Assembly (NCBI GenBank): GCA_036490715.1
Contig: DASXDL010000037.1
Location: forward strand, 152,624 to 216,623
Direction of reading: 5' to 3'
DNA length: 64,000 nt
From: FEN-1191 sp036490715
GTDB taxonomy: Bacteria; Pseudomonadota; Gammaproteobacteria; Steroidobacterales; Steroidobacteraceae
The notes below the pieces were generated by a model. That model did no database searches. It was given only the letters and a program-made list of their open reading frames with translations, and was not told the origin of the DNA. Shown here one piece after another: positions 52,860-60,845 of the stretch. The position numbers and the translations under genes are program-made. The first letter of the stretch is position 1. Every line of letters starts with the position of its first letter.

Positions 52860-53957
52860 ATGCGCATCGGTGTCCCCAAGGAAATCAAGAACCACGAGTA
52901 TCGCGTCGGGTTGGTACCGGCCGCGGTACGCGAACTGACCGCCGCCGGCCACCGTATAACGCTGCAGAGCGGTGCCGGTGCCGGAATCGACTGCAGCGAT
53001 GAGGACTATCGCAGCGCCGGGGCCCGCATCGAAACCACCGCCGACGCGGTATTTGCCGATGCGCAGCTGATCATCAAGGTCAAGGAACCGCAGCTGAGCG
53101 AGTGCGCGCGCCTGCGTCGCGACCAGGTCCTGTTCACCTACCTGCATCTGGCCGCGGATCGTCCGCAAGCCGAGGCACTGATCGCATCGCAGTGCGCAGC
53201 GATCGCCTACGAGACCGTGACCGCGAGCGATGGTTCGCTGCCGTTGCTGACACCGATGAGTGAAGTCGCCGGCCGCATGTCAATCCAGGTCGGCGCGCAG
53301 TATCTGCAGAAGGGCAACGGCGGTCGCGGCGTGCTGCTGGGCGGCGTGCCCGGCGTGACGCCCGCCAAAGTGGTTGTGATCGGTGCCGGCGTTGCAGGCA
53401 CCAATGCCATCGAGATGGCGCACGGCCTGCGAGCCGACGTCACCGCGATCGACCGCTCGATCCGGCGGCTGCGGGACCTGGATGCTCGTTTCCACGGCAA
53501 CGTGCGCACTCTGTATTCGACCGCCGACGCGATCGAGCGGGCCGTGGTAGAGGCTGACCTGGTAATCGGCGCGGTACTGTTACCCGGCGCCGCCGCACCA
53601 AAGGTGGTGACCAGTGCCATGATCCGCCGCATGCGGCCGGGGTCGGTGGTGGTGGACATCGCAATCGACCAGGGCGGCTGCTTCCAGACCAGCCGGCCGA
53701 CCACGCATGCTGCCCCGACCTACCTAGTCGACGGCGTCATCCATTATTGCGTGACCAACATGCCGGGTGCGGTGCCACGCACCTCGGCATTCGCACTCAA
53801 TAACGCCACCCTGCCGTACGTGAAGGCTCTGGCCGACAAGGGCTGGGAGCGAGCCTGCGCCGACGATGCGGGCCTGGCGGCCGGACTGAACATCGTCCAC
53901 GGCGCCGTGGTGCATCCGGCGGTGGCGCAGGAACTCGGATTGCCGATCGCGGCGTAA
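52860..53957 (+). CDS. ald: Alanine dehydrogenase
   Basis: 365 residues. NAD-dependent interconversion of L-alanine with pyruvate and ammonia. Diagnostic are MRIGVPKEIKNHEYRVGLVP at the start, substrate-binding IIKVKEPQ (Lys) and FTYLHLAAD (His), the NAD fold KVVVIGAGVAGTNAIEMAHGL, and PSSTST-like ending replaced by HAAPTYLVDGVIHYCVTNMPGAVPRTSAFAL. Preceded by a strong GGAG site; the divergent lrp gene probably regulates it. Confidence 0.97.
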   Translation: MRIGVPKEIKNHEYRVGLVPAAVRELTAAGHRITLQSGAGAGIDCSDEDYRSAGARIETTADAVFADAQLIIKVKEPQLSECARLRRDQVLFTYLHLAADRPQAEALIASQCAAIAYETVTASDGSLPLLTPMSEVAGRMSIQVGAQYLQKGNGGRGVLLGGVPGVTPAKVVVIGAGVAGTNAIEMAHGLRADVTAIDRSIRRLRDLDARFHGNVRTLYSTADAIERAVVEADLVIGAVLLPGAAAPKVVTSAMIRRMRPGSVVVDIAIDQGGCFQTSRPTTHAAPTYLVDGVIHYCVTNMPGAVPRTSAFALNNATLPYVKALADKGWERACADDAGLAAGLNIVHGAVVHPAVAQELGLPIAA

Positions 53958-54067
53958 AAAAATGGAGCGGCGCCCGTTACCCTGAAGGTGCGGCGCAGCG
54001 ATGCGGGGGTTGCATCTGTCAGGCCGACCAGGAACCGGATCAACAGGGTCGTCGCTACCGCTCCATT
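53956..54067 (-). terminator. Long multi-helix 3' element of gabD with U-run (candidate structured RNA)
   Basis: AATGGAGCGG (53961-53970) and CCGCTCCATT (54058-54067) are a perfect 10-bp inverted repeat closing about 87 bases. Inside, ACCCTG (53979-53984) pairs with CAGGGT (54044-54049), and GATGC (54000-54004) with GCATC (54012-54016). Read on the minus strand the outer stem is followed at once by seven U residues, and the element starts 7 bp after the gabD stop. This is a Rho-independent terminator with an unusually large, structured loop, or a small RNA made from the gabD 3' end. No known RNA family was recognised. Confidence 0.5.
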
Positions 54068-54073
54068 GAGAAA

Positions 54074-55540
54074 TCAGGCCTTCGGCGCAGCAAGGCCGCC
54101 CTGACACAGATATTTGAGATCGAGGTATTCATCGATCCCATAGCGTGATCCTTCGCGCCCCATGCCGGACTGCTTCACGCCACCGAACGGCGCCACGGCT
54201 GTACTTATCAATCCCGTGTTGATTCCGACTATACCGCACTCGAGCGCGCTCGAAACACGCCAGATACGTCCCACGTCGCGCGCATAGAAGTACGCAGCGA
54301 GGCCGAATTCTGTGTCGTTCGCCATACAAATCGCGTCCGCCTCGTGTTTGAAGCGAAACAATGGCGCAACAGGTCCGAACAATTCCTCGCGCGCCAGGCG
54401 CATCTCGGGCCGCACGTCGGTCAGAACCGTAGGTTCGTAGAACGTGCGGCCGAGCGCGTGTCGCCGGCCACCGATGATGGCACGTGCTCCCTGGCTGACG
54501 GCCTCACCGACCAGAGCCTCGACTTTCTCCAGCGCCGGCTGATCGATCAGTGGCCCCTGTTCGATGCCGGGCTCCAGCCCATTGCCGACCCGAAGTTTGC
54601 GCACCGCTGCTGCGAGCCTGTTGGCGAAGGTTTCATACACACTATCCTGAACCAGAAGTCGGTTGGCGCATACGCAGGTCTGTCCGGTATTGCGATACTT
54701 AGATGTCATCGCACCCTCGACTGCGGCATCGATGTCGGCGTCGTCGAAGACGATGAACGGAGCGTTGCCGCCCAGCTCGAGCGACATTCGCTTGAGGGTC
54801 GGTGCGCACTGCGCGGCGAGCGTGCGACCGGTGTCGGTAGATCCGGTGAAGCTGAGCTTGCGCACCAGCGGATTGGAAGTGAGCTCGGCACCGATCGCGC
54901 GCGAGTCGCCGGTGACGACGTTGCACACGCCCGCAGGCACGCCCGCGCGCGCCGCCAGCTCTGCCATCGCCAGTGCTGACAGCGGCGTCTGCAACGCCGG
55001 CTTCACCACGATCGTGCAACCGGCAGCCAATGCCGGACCGACCTTGCGGGTAATCATCGCGGCCGGGAAATTCCATGGCGTGATCGCGGCGCACACGCCG
55101 ATTGGCTCACGCGTCACGATAATCCTCTTGTCCGGCCAGGGCGACGCGATCACATCGCCCTCAATCCGACGCGCCTGCTCGGCGAACCATTCGATGAACG
55201 ATGCGGCATAGCCGATCTCACCGCGCGATTCCGCCCACGGCTTGCCCTGCTCGCTGGTCATCAGAGTCGCAAGATCGTCTTGATGCGCCAGCATTAGGTC
55301 GTACCAGCGCCGCAACACCTTGGCGCGCGCCTCAGCCGTCTGGGCGCGCCAGGCGCCGAACGCGCGGCTGGCGGCCTCGATCGCGCGTGCCGTCTCGGCG
55401 CGACCGGCATACGGTACCGTCGCCAGCTGTTCGCCGGTCGCCGGGTTAGCGACCGGACGAGTGGCCTGATTGTCGGCCGACACCCATTGGCCGTCGACGT
55501 AGCATTGATTCTTGAGCAGTCCGGCGTCTTTCAGATTCAT
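54074..55540 (-). CDS. gabD: NAD(P)-dependent succinate-semialdehyde dehydrogenase
   Basis: 488 residues of the aldehyde dehydrogenase family, converting succinate semialdehyde to succinate at the end of GABA breakdown. The active-site Cys lies in NTGQTCVCANR, the Glu in SLELGGNAPFIVFDDADID, and SFTGSTDTGRTL holds the cofactor. The ending GGVKQSGMGREGSRYGIDEYLDLKYLC is typical of GabD. ATG 55540 (MNLKDAGLL) starts at the family N-terminus although the frame is open further. No GABA transaminase is nearby; the enzyme would complete the Puu pathway encoded 23 kb away. Confidence 0.95.
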   Translation of the reverse strand: MNLKDAGLLKNQCYVDGQWVSADNQATRPVANPATGEQLATVPYAGRAETARAIEAASRAFGAWRAQTAEARAKVLRRWYDLMLAHQDDLATLMTSEQGKPWAESRGEIGYAASFIEWFAEQARRIEGDVIASPWPDKRIIVTREPIGVCAAITPWNFPAAMITRKVGPALAAGCTIVVKPALQTPLSALAMAELAARAGVPAGVCNVVTGDSRAIGAELTSNPLVRKLSFTGSTDTGRTLAAQCAPTLKRMSLELGGNAPFIVFDDADIDAAVEGAMTSKYRNTGQTCVCANRLLVQDSVYETFANRLAAAVRKLRVGNGLEPGIEQGPLIDQPALEKVEALVGEAVSQGARAIIGGRRHALGRTFYEPTVLTDVRPEMRLAREELFGPVAPLFRFKHEADAICMANDTEFGLAAYFYARDVGRIWRVSSALECGIVGINTGLISTAVAPFGGVKQSGMGREGSRYGIDEYLDLKYLCQGGLAAPKA

Positions 55541-55670
55541 TCGATTTCCTTCGGATGGGCGACGCAATCGATGCACTGGATGATACCGCCGTCGCCAGCA
55601 GGCCCGGTACAGCGGTCGCCAGCGCGCTGGTTCATAATGTCCGACAGCAACACGCGCGAGACGCCACAGC

Positions 55671-56423
55671 ATGAGCAGCGACGTTAAACAGCGGCCGCCA
55701 ACCGGGTCGGCCATCCAGGGCGGTCGGCGCCGCCTGATCCTGCCGCACCCGATCGCAACGCTGGGGCGGGAACAGACGGAGCCCGAGCAGGCGCTGCTGG
55801 CGCAGCTCGGCCCCGATTGTGTCTTCATGATGGGCGACAATCCGGCGCTGCCGCCGATGCCGAAGCGGCCGGTGCTGATGGATTTCTTCCGTTTGCGCTT
55901 CACCGCGTTCACGCGCAACCACTTGCTGCAAAGCGCGCTGCTGGCGCTACGGGCTGGTCACGATGAAAAAGTCGTACTCGCCTGCCTGCTGCACGATATC
56001 GCCAATGGCGCGCTGATACGCGTCGATCACGGCTACTGGGGCGCGCAACTGATCGAGCCCTACGTCAGCGAAGAAATCAGTTGGGCGGTGCGCCATCACC
56101 AGGCACTGCGCTTCTTCCCTGACGTGTCGGTCGGCTACGACTACCCGCAGGCGTATCGCGATTTCTTTGGACCCGAATATCAGCCATCCGACTACGTGCG
56201 TCAGGCCTACGAACATGCGCGCAATCACCGTTGGTACATGACCTCCCGGCTGATCACGCTCAATGATGCCTATGCGTTCGATCCCGATGTCACGGTCGAC
56301 CCGGACGCCTTCACCGACATCCTCGGTCGGCATTTCAGGCAGCCGGAGGAAGGCCTCGGCTTCGATAACTCGCCGGTGGCGCACATGTGGCGCACGATGA
56401 TCTGGCCCAACAATCTGCTGTGA
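55671..56423 (+). CDS. HD-domain protein, possible di-metal oxygenase or phosphohydrolase
   Basis: 250 residues. The metal-binding pattern is His84 (TRNHLLQSAL), His108-Asp109 (LLHDIANG), His120 (VDHGYWGA), His142/143 (RHHQALRFF) and a later Asp. Six-ligand HD sites of this kind occur both in phosphohydrolases and in the di-iron oxygenases related to PhnZ and myo-inositol oxygenase. Aromatic-rich loops (YDYPQAYRDFFGPEYQ) are distinctive. Divergent from gabD by 130 bp. The HD domain is clear; the reaction is not. Confidence 0.78.
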   Translation: MSSDVKQRPPTGSAIQGGRRRLILPHPIATLGREQTEPEQALLAQLGPDCVFMMGDNPALPPMPKRPVLMDFFRLRFTAFTRNHLLQSALLALRAGHDEKVVLACLLHDIANGALIRVDHGYWGAQLIEPYVSEEISWAVRHHQALRFFPDVSVGYDYPQAYRDFFGPEYQPSDYVRQAYEHARNHRWYMTSRLITLNDAYAFDPDVTVDPDAFTDILGRHFRQPEEGLGFDNSPVAHMWRTMIWPNNLL

Positions 56424-56442
56424 TCAGACCGACGCGCGCGGT

Positions 56443-57063
56443 CTATTTCTCCATCTCAAAATCCTTGACGCTGCCGCAGTCTGATCCGAGCCATTTGCCT
56501 TCCATAGTGGAATTGATGGTCATGGACTTGGTTCCGCGCGACATCACGGCGTTGACCGTGCCGACCACGTGATCCGAACTGACCGCGTGAAATTTCATGT
56601 CGGTAGAGGTCTTGCCCTGCTCGGAGGCGCACACTCGCGACAGCTCAAAATCGCTGCTGGTGTCCTTGCCGACGGTCTGCTGGCAGCGACTCGGATCATC
56701 ATTGCCGGTGTCGAATCCCTGAGCGCGCTTCTCGGCTGTCATGCATTCCTTCATCGTGCGCGGCTGCTGCATGTGCGCCATTGCGGCCTGCATAGCCGCC
56801 TGCATTCGGGCGCGCTGATCGGGCGACATCTTCTCCAGTCGTTCGTCCGACATCGGCATCTCGCCGTTGACCTGCGGCTGAGTTTTGATCTCCCACAGTC
56901 CCAGTTTGATGTTGAGTTTCGGTGACGGCGCGGTGAGCTTCGATTGTGCGGCCGGCGGTAGCGTTTGTTCGGCGGCGGGCGGCGCTTGTCCGGCGAGCGC
57001 CAGCGTGCCCGCCGCTGCACTGACCCCGAGCGCCCAAACCATCGCCGCTTTCCTGCTAATCAT
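56443..57063 (-). CDS. DUF3617 family periplasmic protein
   Basis: 206 residues with an N-terminal signal ending near LALAGQA. The DUF3617 pattern is present: GLWEIKTQPQ near residue 55, a methionine-rich helix (RARMQAAMQAAMAHMQQ), a Cys-containing KECMTAEKRAQGF, and the late strand FHAVSSDHVVGTVNAVM with GKWLGSDCG. Three or four Cys could form disulfides in the periplasm. Function unknown. Convergent with the HD-domain gene. Confidence 0.85.
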   Translation of the reverse strand: MISRKAAMVWALGVSAAAGTLALAGQAPPAAEQTLPPAAQSKLTAPSPKLNIKLGLWEIKTQPQVNGEMPMSDERLEKMSPDQRARMQAAMQAAMAHMQQPRTMKECMTAEKRAQGFDTGNDDPSRCQQTVGKDTSSDFELSRVCASEQGKTSTDMKFHAVSSDHVVGTVNAVMSRGTKSMTINSTMEGKWLGSDCGSVKDFEMEK

Positions 57064-57164
57064 GGCTATTCTCCCTAATGTTCTAGTTGACTGATGTAGG
57101 ACGCGGACCGCCGCATTTTACGCGCCCAGTGCCCCGGCCGTAACCTTGAGCTACAGTGGCTGCG

Positions 57165-57587
57165 ATGAAGGTATTCGCGCCCATCAAACACTGCCGGTCG
57201 TGGTTGCTGCCGATGCTGCTGCTACTGGCAGCTTGCGCAGGAATTGGTCGGCGAGCCGACGACCAGACCGAGCGCGATCGCTATGCGAAGTATGCGGGCG
57301 CGCCGATCGACCATTTCACCTGGCTAGGCCACTTCGACGGCTGGGCGGCAGTCGGGCCATACCAGCTGGTGCTCTGGACCCGGGTCGATCAAGCCTATCT
57401 CGTCACAGTTCAGTCGCCGTGCACGGACCTGGAGTTCACTCAGCGGGTCGGCGTGACTTCCACCGCGGGCACCGTCAGCCATCTTGACTCCGTTACGTTC
57501 GATCACCAGCGCTGTCCGATCACTGAGATCCGCCCAATCGACTATGGCCGGATGCGCCACGACGCGCGCGCCGCGGCGGCGCACTAG
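57165..57587 (+). CDS. DUF6491-like lipoprotein
   Basis: 140 residues. A lipoprotein signal ends in LLAAC. The mature part reads like the DUF6491 family: DRYAKYAGAPIDHFTWLG, GPYQLVLWTRVDQAYLVTVQSPC, SHLDSVTF and CPITEIRPIDYGR, with two Cys that could pair. Function unknown. ATG 57165 is preferred to one three codons earlier. A GAGCTACAGT sequence just upstream may be the -10 region. Convergent with the gene ending at 57621. Confidence 0.75.
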   Translation: MKVFAPIKHCRSWLLPMLLLLAACAGIGRRADDQTERDRYAKYAGAPIDHFTWLGHFDGWAAVGPYQLVLWTRVDQAYLVTVQSPCTDLEFTQRVGVTSTAGTVSHLDSVTFDHQRCPITEIRPIDYGRMRHDARAAAAH

Positions 57588-57620
57588 TCCGTCTGCGGCA
57601 GCGGAAGTGCCGCTGCGTAT

Positions 57621-57875
57621 CTAGAGCTTCTGCGCGACCACCCGGCCATCGGCGTTCAGGAACACGTGATAGCGGTGCCCATCCTTGCAGCTGGCGATGT
57701 TGTCGTTGTCTCCCTTGTGCACGACGCCGACGACTTCGCCGCACGGCAGCCCCAGCAGGGCAATAACCGAGGTCAGGTCCTTGGCCAGCGATGGCCCCTC
57801 GGCCGCCTGCCCGGCCGCCATGCCAATGCCGGCGACCGCGGCCAGGATCGCCAGTCCACTTTGACGTTTGCGCAC
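57621..57875 (-). CDS. Small secreted protein, unknown function
   Basis: 84 residues with a Sec signal (LAILAAVAGIGMAAGQAA). The mature 60 residues include two Cys (GLPCGEVVGV and IASCKDGHRYHVFLN) that could form one disulfide, and end in DGRVVAQKL. Starts at GTG 57875, seven bases after a strong AGGAGG ribosome site, which supports a real gene. It lies 22 bp after the next minus-strand gene and may share its transcript. No family recognised. Confidence 0.65.
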   Translation of the reverse strand: MRKRQSGLAILAAVAGIGMAAGQAAEGPSLAKDLTSVIALLGLPCGEVVGVVHKGDNDNIASCKDGHRYHVFLNADGRVVAQKL

Positions 57876-57897
57876 CGTAGAACCTCCTGCTCAATAT

Positions 57898-58593
57898 TTA
57901 AAGAGTGGCAAATTTCACCGGATCGGAAAGCAGGCCCCAGATGGCTTCGCGCGATGCCACGATTTCCTTGGCCAATGCCGGGTCGCTGTCCTGTAGCAAC
58001 GCCAGAACCTTGAGCACCAGCAGATCATAGGCCTGACGCAGTTGCGCTACGCTGATTTTCAACTGCCCGCCATAGAAGCCGCGGAATTTTCCCAGCAGAT
58101 CATCGACCTGATTCTTCAGCGCCAGTTTGGTAAAGACGCCGATGGCGTTGGTATCCCGAAGCCGCTGCTTGAGAGCTGCCAAATCCAGAGGCGCGGCTGC
58201 AGGCGCCGTGGCGACGGGCGGTTTCGAAGTAGTTACCGTCGTGTCGGGCGCAACGACGGTCGCCGCGGGCGGTCCGGATTGAGCGCCGGGCGCGCTGCTC
58301 TTCGCCGGCTTGGGTTTGATCGCCGAAGCGCTCGCCGTTGGTTTCGGCCGCGCTGCGCTCGCTGTCGCTTTGGCTGGCGCAGACGGGCTCGACACTGGCG
58401 AACCATCGCTCACGCCCGGAGCACTGGGCGGTGCTATTTCGGACTGCGCGGCCACGGGACCCTGCGGCGAGCCCGCGTTCGCCGGCGGTGCATTTTGGGT
58501 TGCGCTGGGAGCGGTCGGCGGCGTGGCTGGCGGTGCGTGCGGGGCGGTCGCGCAGGCCGATAGCAGTGCCAGGCTCGCAAACGCTCGCTTCAT
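57898..58593 (-). CDS. Lipoprotein with long Ala/Pro/Ser-rich linker and helical C-terminus
   Basis: 231 residues. The signal ends in LLSAC, a lipobox. Residues about 17-140 are almost entirely Ala, Pro, Ser, Thr and Lys, a disordered spacer of the kind that spans the periplasm or cell wall. The last 90 residues form an ordered helical domain (DLAALKQRLRDTNAIGVFTKLALKNQVDDLL, then KISVAQLRQAYDLLVLKVLALLQDSDPALAKEIVASREAIW). This fits a protein anchored in one membrane and reaching a distant partner. Function unknown. ATG 58593 is the start directly ahead of the signal. Confidence 0.7.
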   Translation of the reverse strand: MKRAFASLALLSACATAPHAPPATPPTAPSATQNAPPANAGSPQGPVAAQSEIAPPSAPGVSDGSPVSSPSAPAKATASAARPKPTASASAIKPKPAKSSAPGAQSGPPAATVVAPDTTVTTSKPPVATAPAAAPLDLAALKQRLRDTNAIGVFTKLALKNQVDDLLGKFRGFYGGQLKISVAQLRQAYDLLVLKVLALLQDSDPALAKEIVASREAIWGLLSDPVKFATL

Positions 58594-58664
58594 GTCGCCG
58601 CTCCTTCCTTGATGCGGAAGCCTTGATCTTAGTCCAATTCGCCGGCGGATCGATTGCACAAATC

Positions 58665-58706
58665 CGCTATATTCGCTTGCTCAGCCATAATCGCTATGCT
58701 AGCGTC
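58665..58706 (+). repeat. 9-bp-period CGCTAT direct repeats before the BldC-like/receiver gene
   Basis: CGCTAT at 58665 and 58692, with degenerate copies CGCTTG at 58674, AGCCAT at 58683 and AGCGTC at 58701, all starting at multiples of 9 bp from the first. A -10-like TATATT lies within the array. BldC-family proteins bind head-to-tail direct repeats with such a period, so this may be an autoregulatory site for the gene at 58736. Confidence 0.5.
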
Positions 58707-58735
58707 GGCCGGATGATGCGCTGGGATATCGATTA

Positions 58736-59410
58736 ATGAAGCGCCGCCGCGCTACAAAGCCGCGTCGACGACCGCCGGCGTCGCCACCGGTTCAGGCGCC
58801 GTCCCCCGTTCGCGCGCACATGCTCACCCCGACCGAGGTGGCGGAGCGTCTGCTGGTGGCGCCGGTCACTGTGCGGCTGTGGGCCAGCCGCGGTCTGCTG
58901 CCGTCGGTGACCACGCCGGGCGGCCACCGCCGTTTTCGTGCCCAGGACGTGGACACCTTTATTGCCCAGCGTCAACACGTCACCGGTCCGGCGACCCGCA
59001 GCGCTCCGGCTCGCGTGCTGATCATCGATGACGATGCGCAGTACGCGCGCTACCTGTCGAGTCTGCTGTCCAGCCGCGTTCCGGGCATCTCGGTCGACAT
59101 GGCAATGAATGGATTTTCCGCCGGCATCAAGTGTGAAGCGATGCGCCCGGATCTAGTCACGCTGGATCTGCATATGCCCGATATGGATGGCTTCGACGTC
59201 TGCCGACTGTTGCGCAGCAAGTTCGGAGCGCGCCGGCCGCGCATCGTGGCGCTGTCCGGATATATGACCCCGGAAAACAGCACACGCATCCGCGAGGCGG
59301 GTGCCGATGCTTGTCTCTCCAAGACCACCACCGCCGAAGCATTGCTGCGCGAATTCGGTTTCGATCCGACCCTCACCGCGCAGCGCCCGCGCGCCAGGCG
59401 CGCCACCTAA
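58736..59410 (+). CDS. BldC-like DNA-binding domain fused to a receiver domain
   Basis: 224 residues. A basic tail (1-28) is followed by a MerR/BldC-type winged helix at about 29-80: LTPTEVAERLLVAPVTVRLW and PGGHRRFRAQDVDTFIAQR, close to Streptomyces BldC. Residues about 92-205 form a CheY-like receiver with VLIIDDD (acidic pocket), a phospho-acceptor Asp near 143 in TLDLHMPDMDGFD, the Ser of ALSGY, and Lys in LSKTT. This N-terminal HTH / C-terminal receiver order is the reverse of ordinary response regulators. No kinase gene is adjacent. 9-bp-period repeats lie just upstream. DNA binding is very likely; control by phosphorylation is inferred from the intact site. Confidence 0.88.
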   Translation: MKRRRATKPRRRPPASPPVQAPSPVRAHMLTPTEVAERLLVAPVTVRLWASRGLLPSVTTPGGHRRFRAQDVDTFIAQRQHVTGPATRSAPARVLIIDDDAQYARYLSSLLSSRVPGISVDMAMNGFSAGIKCEAMRPDLVTLDLHMPDMDGFDVCRLLRSKFGARRPRIVALSGYMTPENSTRIREAGADACLSKTTTAEALLREFGFDPTLTAQRPRARRAT

Positions 59411-59435
59411 GACGCCGTGGCGCTCGCCGCCGCAA

Positions 59436-60116
59436 CTACATCTCGGCCCAGCGACGCAGCAGATTGTGGTAGCAGGACGTCAGTCGTAGCAGCGATTCCG
59501 ACTGCGCGCCCTGCTGCGTCAGGTCGCGAATCGCCATGTCCAGTTCAAACAATATGTTTCTGGCGCTGTCGTCACGCACCATGCTCTGCACCCACAAGAT
59601 GGCCGCACAGCGCGTGCCCCGAGTCACCGGCTCGACGTGATGCAGACTGCTGGAGGCGTATACGACTAGATCGCCGGCCGCAAGCTTGATCGCGTGCGCA
59701 CCGTAGGTGTCCTCGATCACGAGCTCGCCACCGTCGTAGTCCTCGGGCGCGCTTAAAAACAGCGTCGCGGACACGTCGGATCGCAGACGATGATGCGATC
59801 CCGGCAGCGGACGCACGGCATTATCGACGTGCACGCCGAAGGTCATGCCGGCGTCGTAGCGATTGAATAGCGGTGGGTACAGGTGATGCGGTAGCGTCGC
59901 ACTGACGAACAGCGCATTGCTCTCGAGCGTCCGGATGACGATTTCGGCCGCCTCGCGCGCCGCCGGATCGGTGTGCGCTAGTTGCAGATTGGACTTCACC
60001 TGCGCCGATTGATGCCCTGCGGTGGCTCGGCCGTCGCCCCAGGCCCCTCGCGCCATGCATCGGCGTGTCGCCTCGAGCTGCGCTGCGTTCAGCAGCCGCT
60101 CCACACGCACGATCAT
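59436..60116 (-). CDS. piuC: PKHD-type Fe(II)/2-oxoglutarate hydroxylase
   Basis: 226 residues of the YbiX/PiuC family. Iron ligands are His96 and Asp98 in FGVHVDNA and a distal His (159 or 160) in SLHHVEPV; Arg169 should bind 2-oxoglutarate. SNLQLAHTDPAA and ILWVQSMVRDDSAR are family signatures. Its ATG overlaps the stop of the Sel1-repeat gene (ATGA). The order TonB receptor, Sel1 protein, PiuC equals the Pseudomonas piuA region, so a role in iron uptake is likely. Confidence 0.93.
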   Translation of the reverse strand: MIVRVERLLNAAQLEATRRCMARGAWGDGRATAGHQSAQVKSNLQLAHTDPAAREAAEIVIRTLESNALFVSATLPHHLYPPLFNRYDAGMTFGVHVDNAVRPLPGSHHRLRSDVSATLFLSAPEDYDGGELVIEDTYGAHAIKLAAGDLVVYASSSLHHVEPVTRGTRCAAILWVQSMVRDDSARNILFELDMAIRDLTQQGAQSESLLRLTSCYHNLLRRWAEM

Positions 60117-60829
60117 TGCGGCGCGGACTCCGCCAGAATGCGCTCGATCGCGCTCGAAGCGGCGGCTCGAACCGCCGATGTTCCCGAGGCGGCGGCTCGG
60201 CGGAACCAGCGCAGCGCTTCCTCCAGTCGACCGCGTTCGAGCAACACCGTCGCCCAGTTGTATTGCCCGCGAAAATAGTGGCCCGCGGCGGAGCGTTGGT
60301 ACCAGGATGCCGCCTGATTCGGATCGCGCGGCGTGCCCCAGCCGCGCTCACAGCATCGGCCAACCAGATTCATGGCGCGCGCGTGGCCCTGGCGCGCGGC
60401 CCTGAGGTAATAGCCGTAAGCCCGCTGATGATCGCGCACTACGCCGCGACCGTTCAGCAACAGATGACCCAGGTTGTACTGCGCCCAGGCGTGATCAGCC
60501 TCGGCGGCATAGAAATAATAGCGAGCCGCCGCCACCGGGTCCTCCGGCGCGCCCCAGCCCATGTCAAAGCAGCGACCCACCATGTTGATGGCATCGATGT
60601 CGCCCTGGTGGGCCGCTCGCTCGAACCACCGACGCGCCTCCTCCAGATCTTTGGGCGTGCCAGTGCCCTCCAGCAGCATGCGTCCATAGCACAACTGCGC
60701 CAGGGCAAGTCCCTCCAGTGCCAGTACCCGCACCCAGTGCACCGAGCCGGTCGGCTTCTGAGTGAGCAGCGCCCGCAGTCGCGCCGTGCCGGCGCCGAGC
60801 ATTACCGAACTGATCGGAATCGAGGCCAT
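60113..60829 (-). CDS. Sel1-repeat protein of the iron-uptake operon
   Basis: 238 residues with four or five Sel1-like repeats, each with an A-x-Y/W-L/F-A-G pattern: QLCYGRMLLEGTGTPKDLEEARRWFERAA, NMVGRCFDMGWGAPEDPVAAARYYFYAA, YNLGHLLLNGRGVVRDHQRAYGYYLRAA, NLVGRCCERGWGTPRDPNQAASWYQRSA. No signal peptide, so probably cytosolic. A protein-protein adaptor is the family role. It lies 16 bp after the receptor gene and is coupled to piuC. Confidence 0.9.
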   Translation of the reverse strand: MASIPISSVMLGAGTARLRALLTQKPTGSVHWVRVLALEGLALAQLCYGRMLLEGTGTPKDLEEARRWFERAAHQGDIDAINMVGRCFDMGWGAPEDPVAAARYYFYAAEADHAWAQYNLGHLLLNGRGVVRDHQRAYGYYLRAARQGHARAMNLVGRCCERGWGTPRDPNQAASWYQRSAAGHYFRGQYNWATVLLERGRLEEALRWFRRAAASGTSAVRAAASSAIERILAESAPQ

Positions 60830-60845
60830 GCTCTCGCGGGGTAAC

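Noticed and set aside
53956..54067. SRP (4.5S) RNA as identity of the structured element
   Set aside because: The conserved SRP apical motif (GGAAGGAAGCAGCC type) is absent and the helices are arranged differently.
53724..54107. 127-residue minus-strand frame across the ald end and the structured element
   Set aside because: Its composition is that of an antisense shadow and it crosses the inverted repeats; the RNA structure explains the conservation better.
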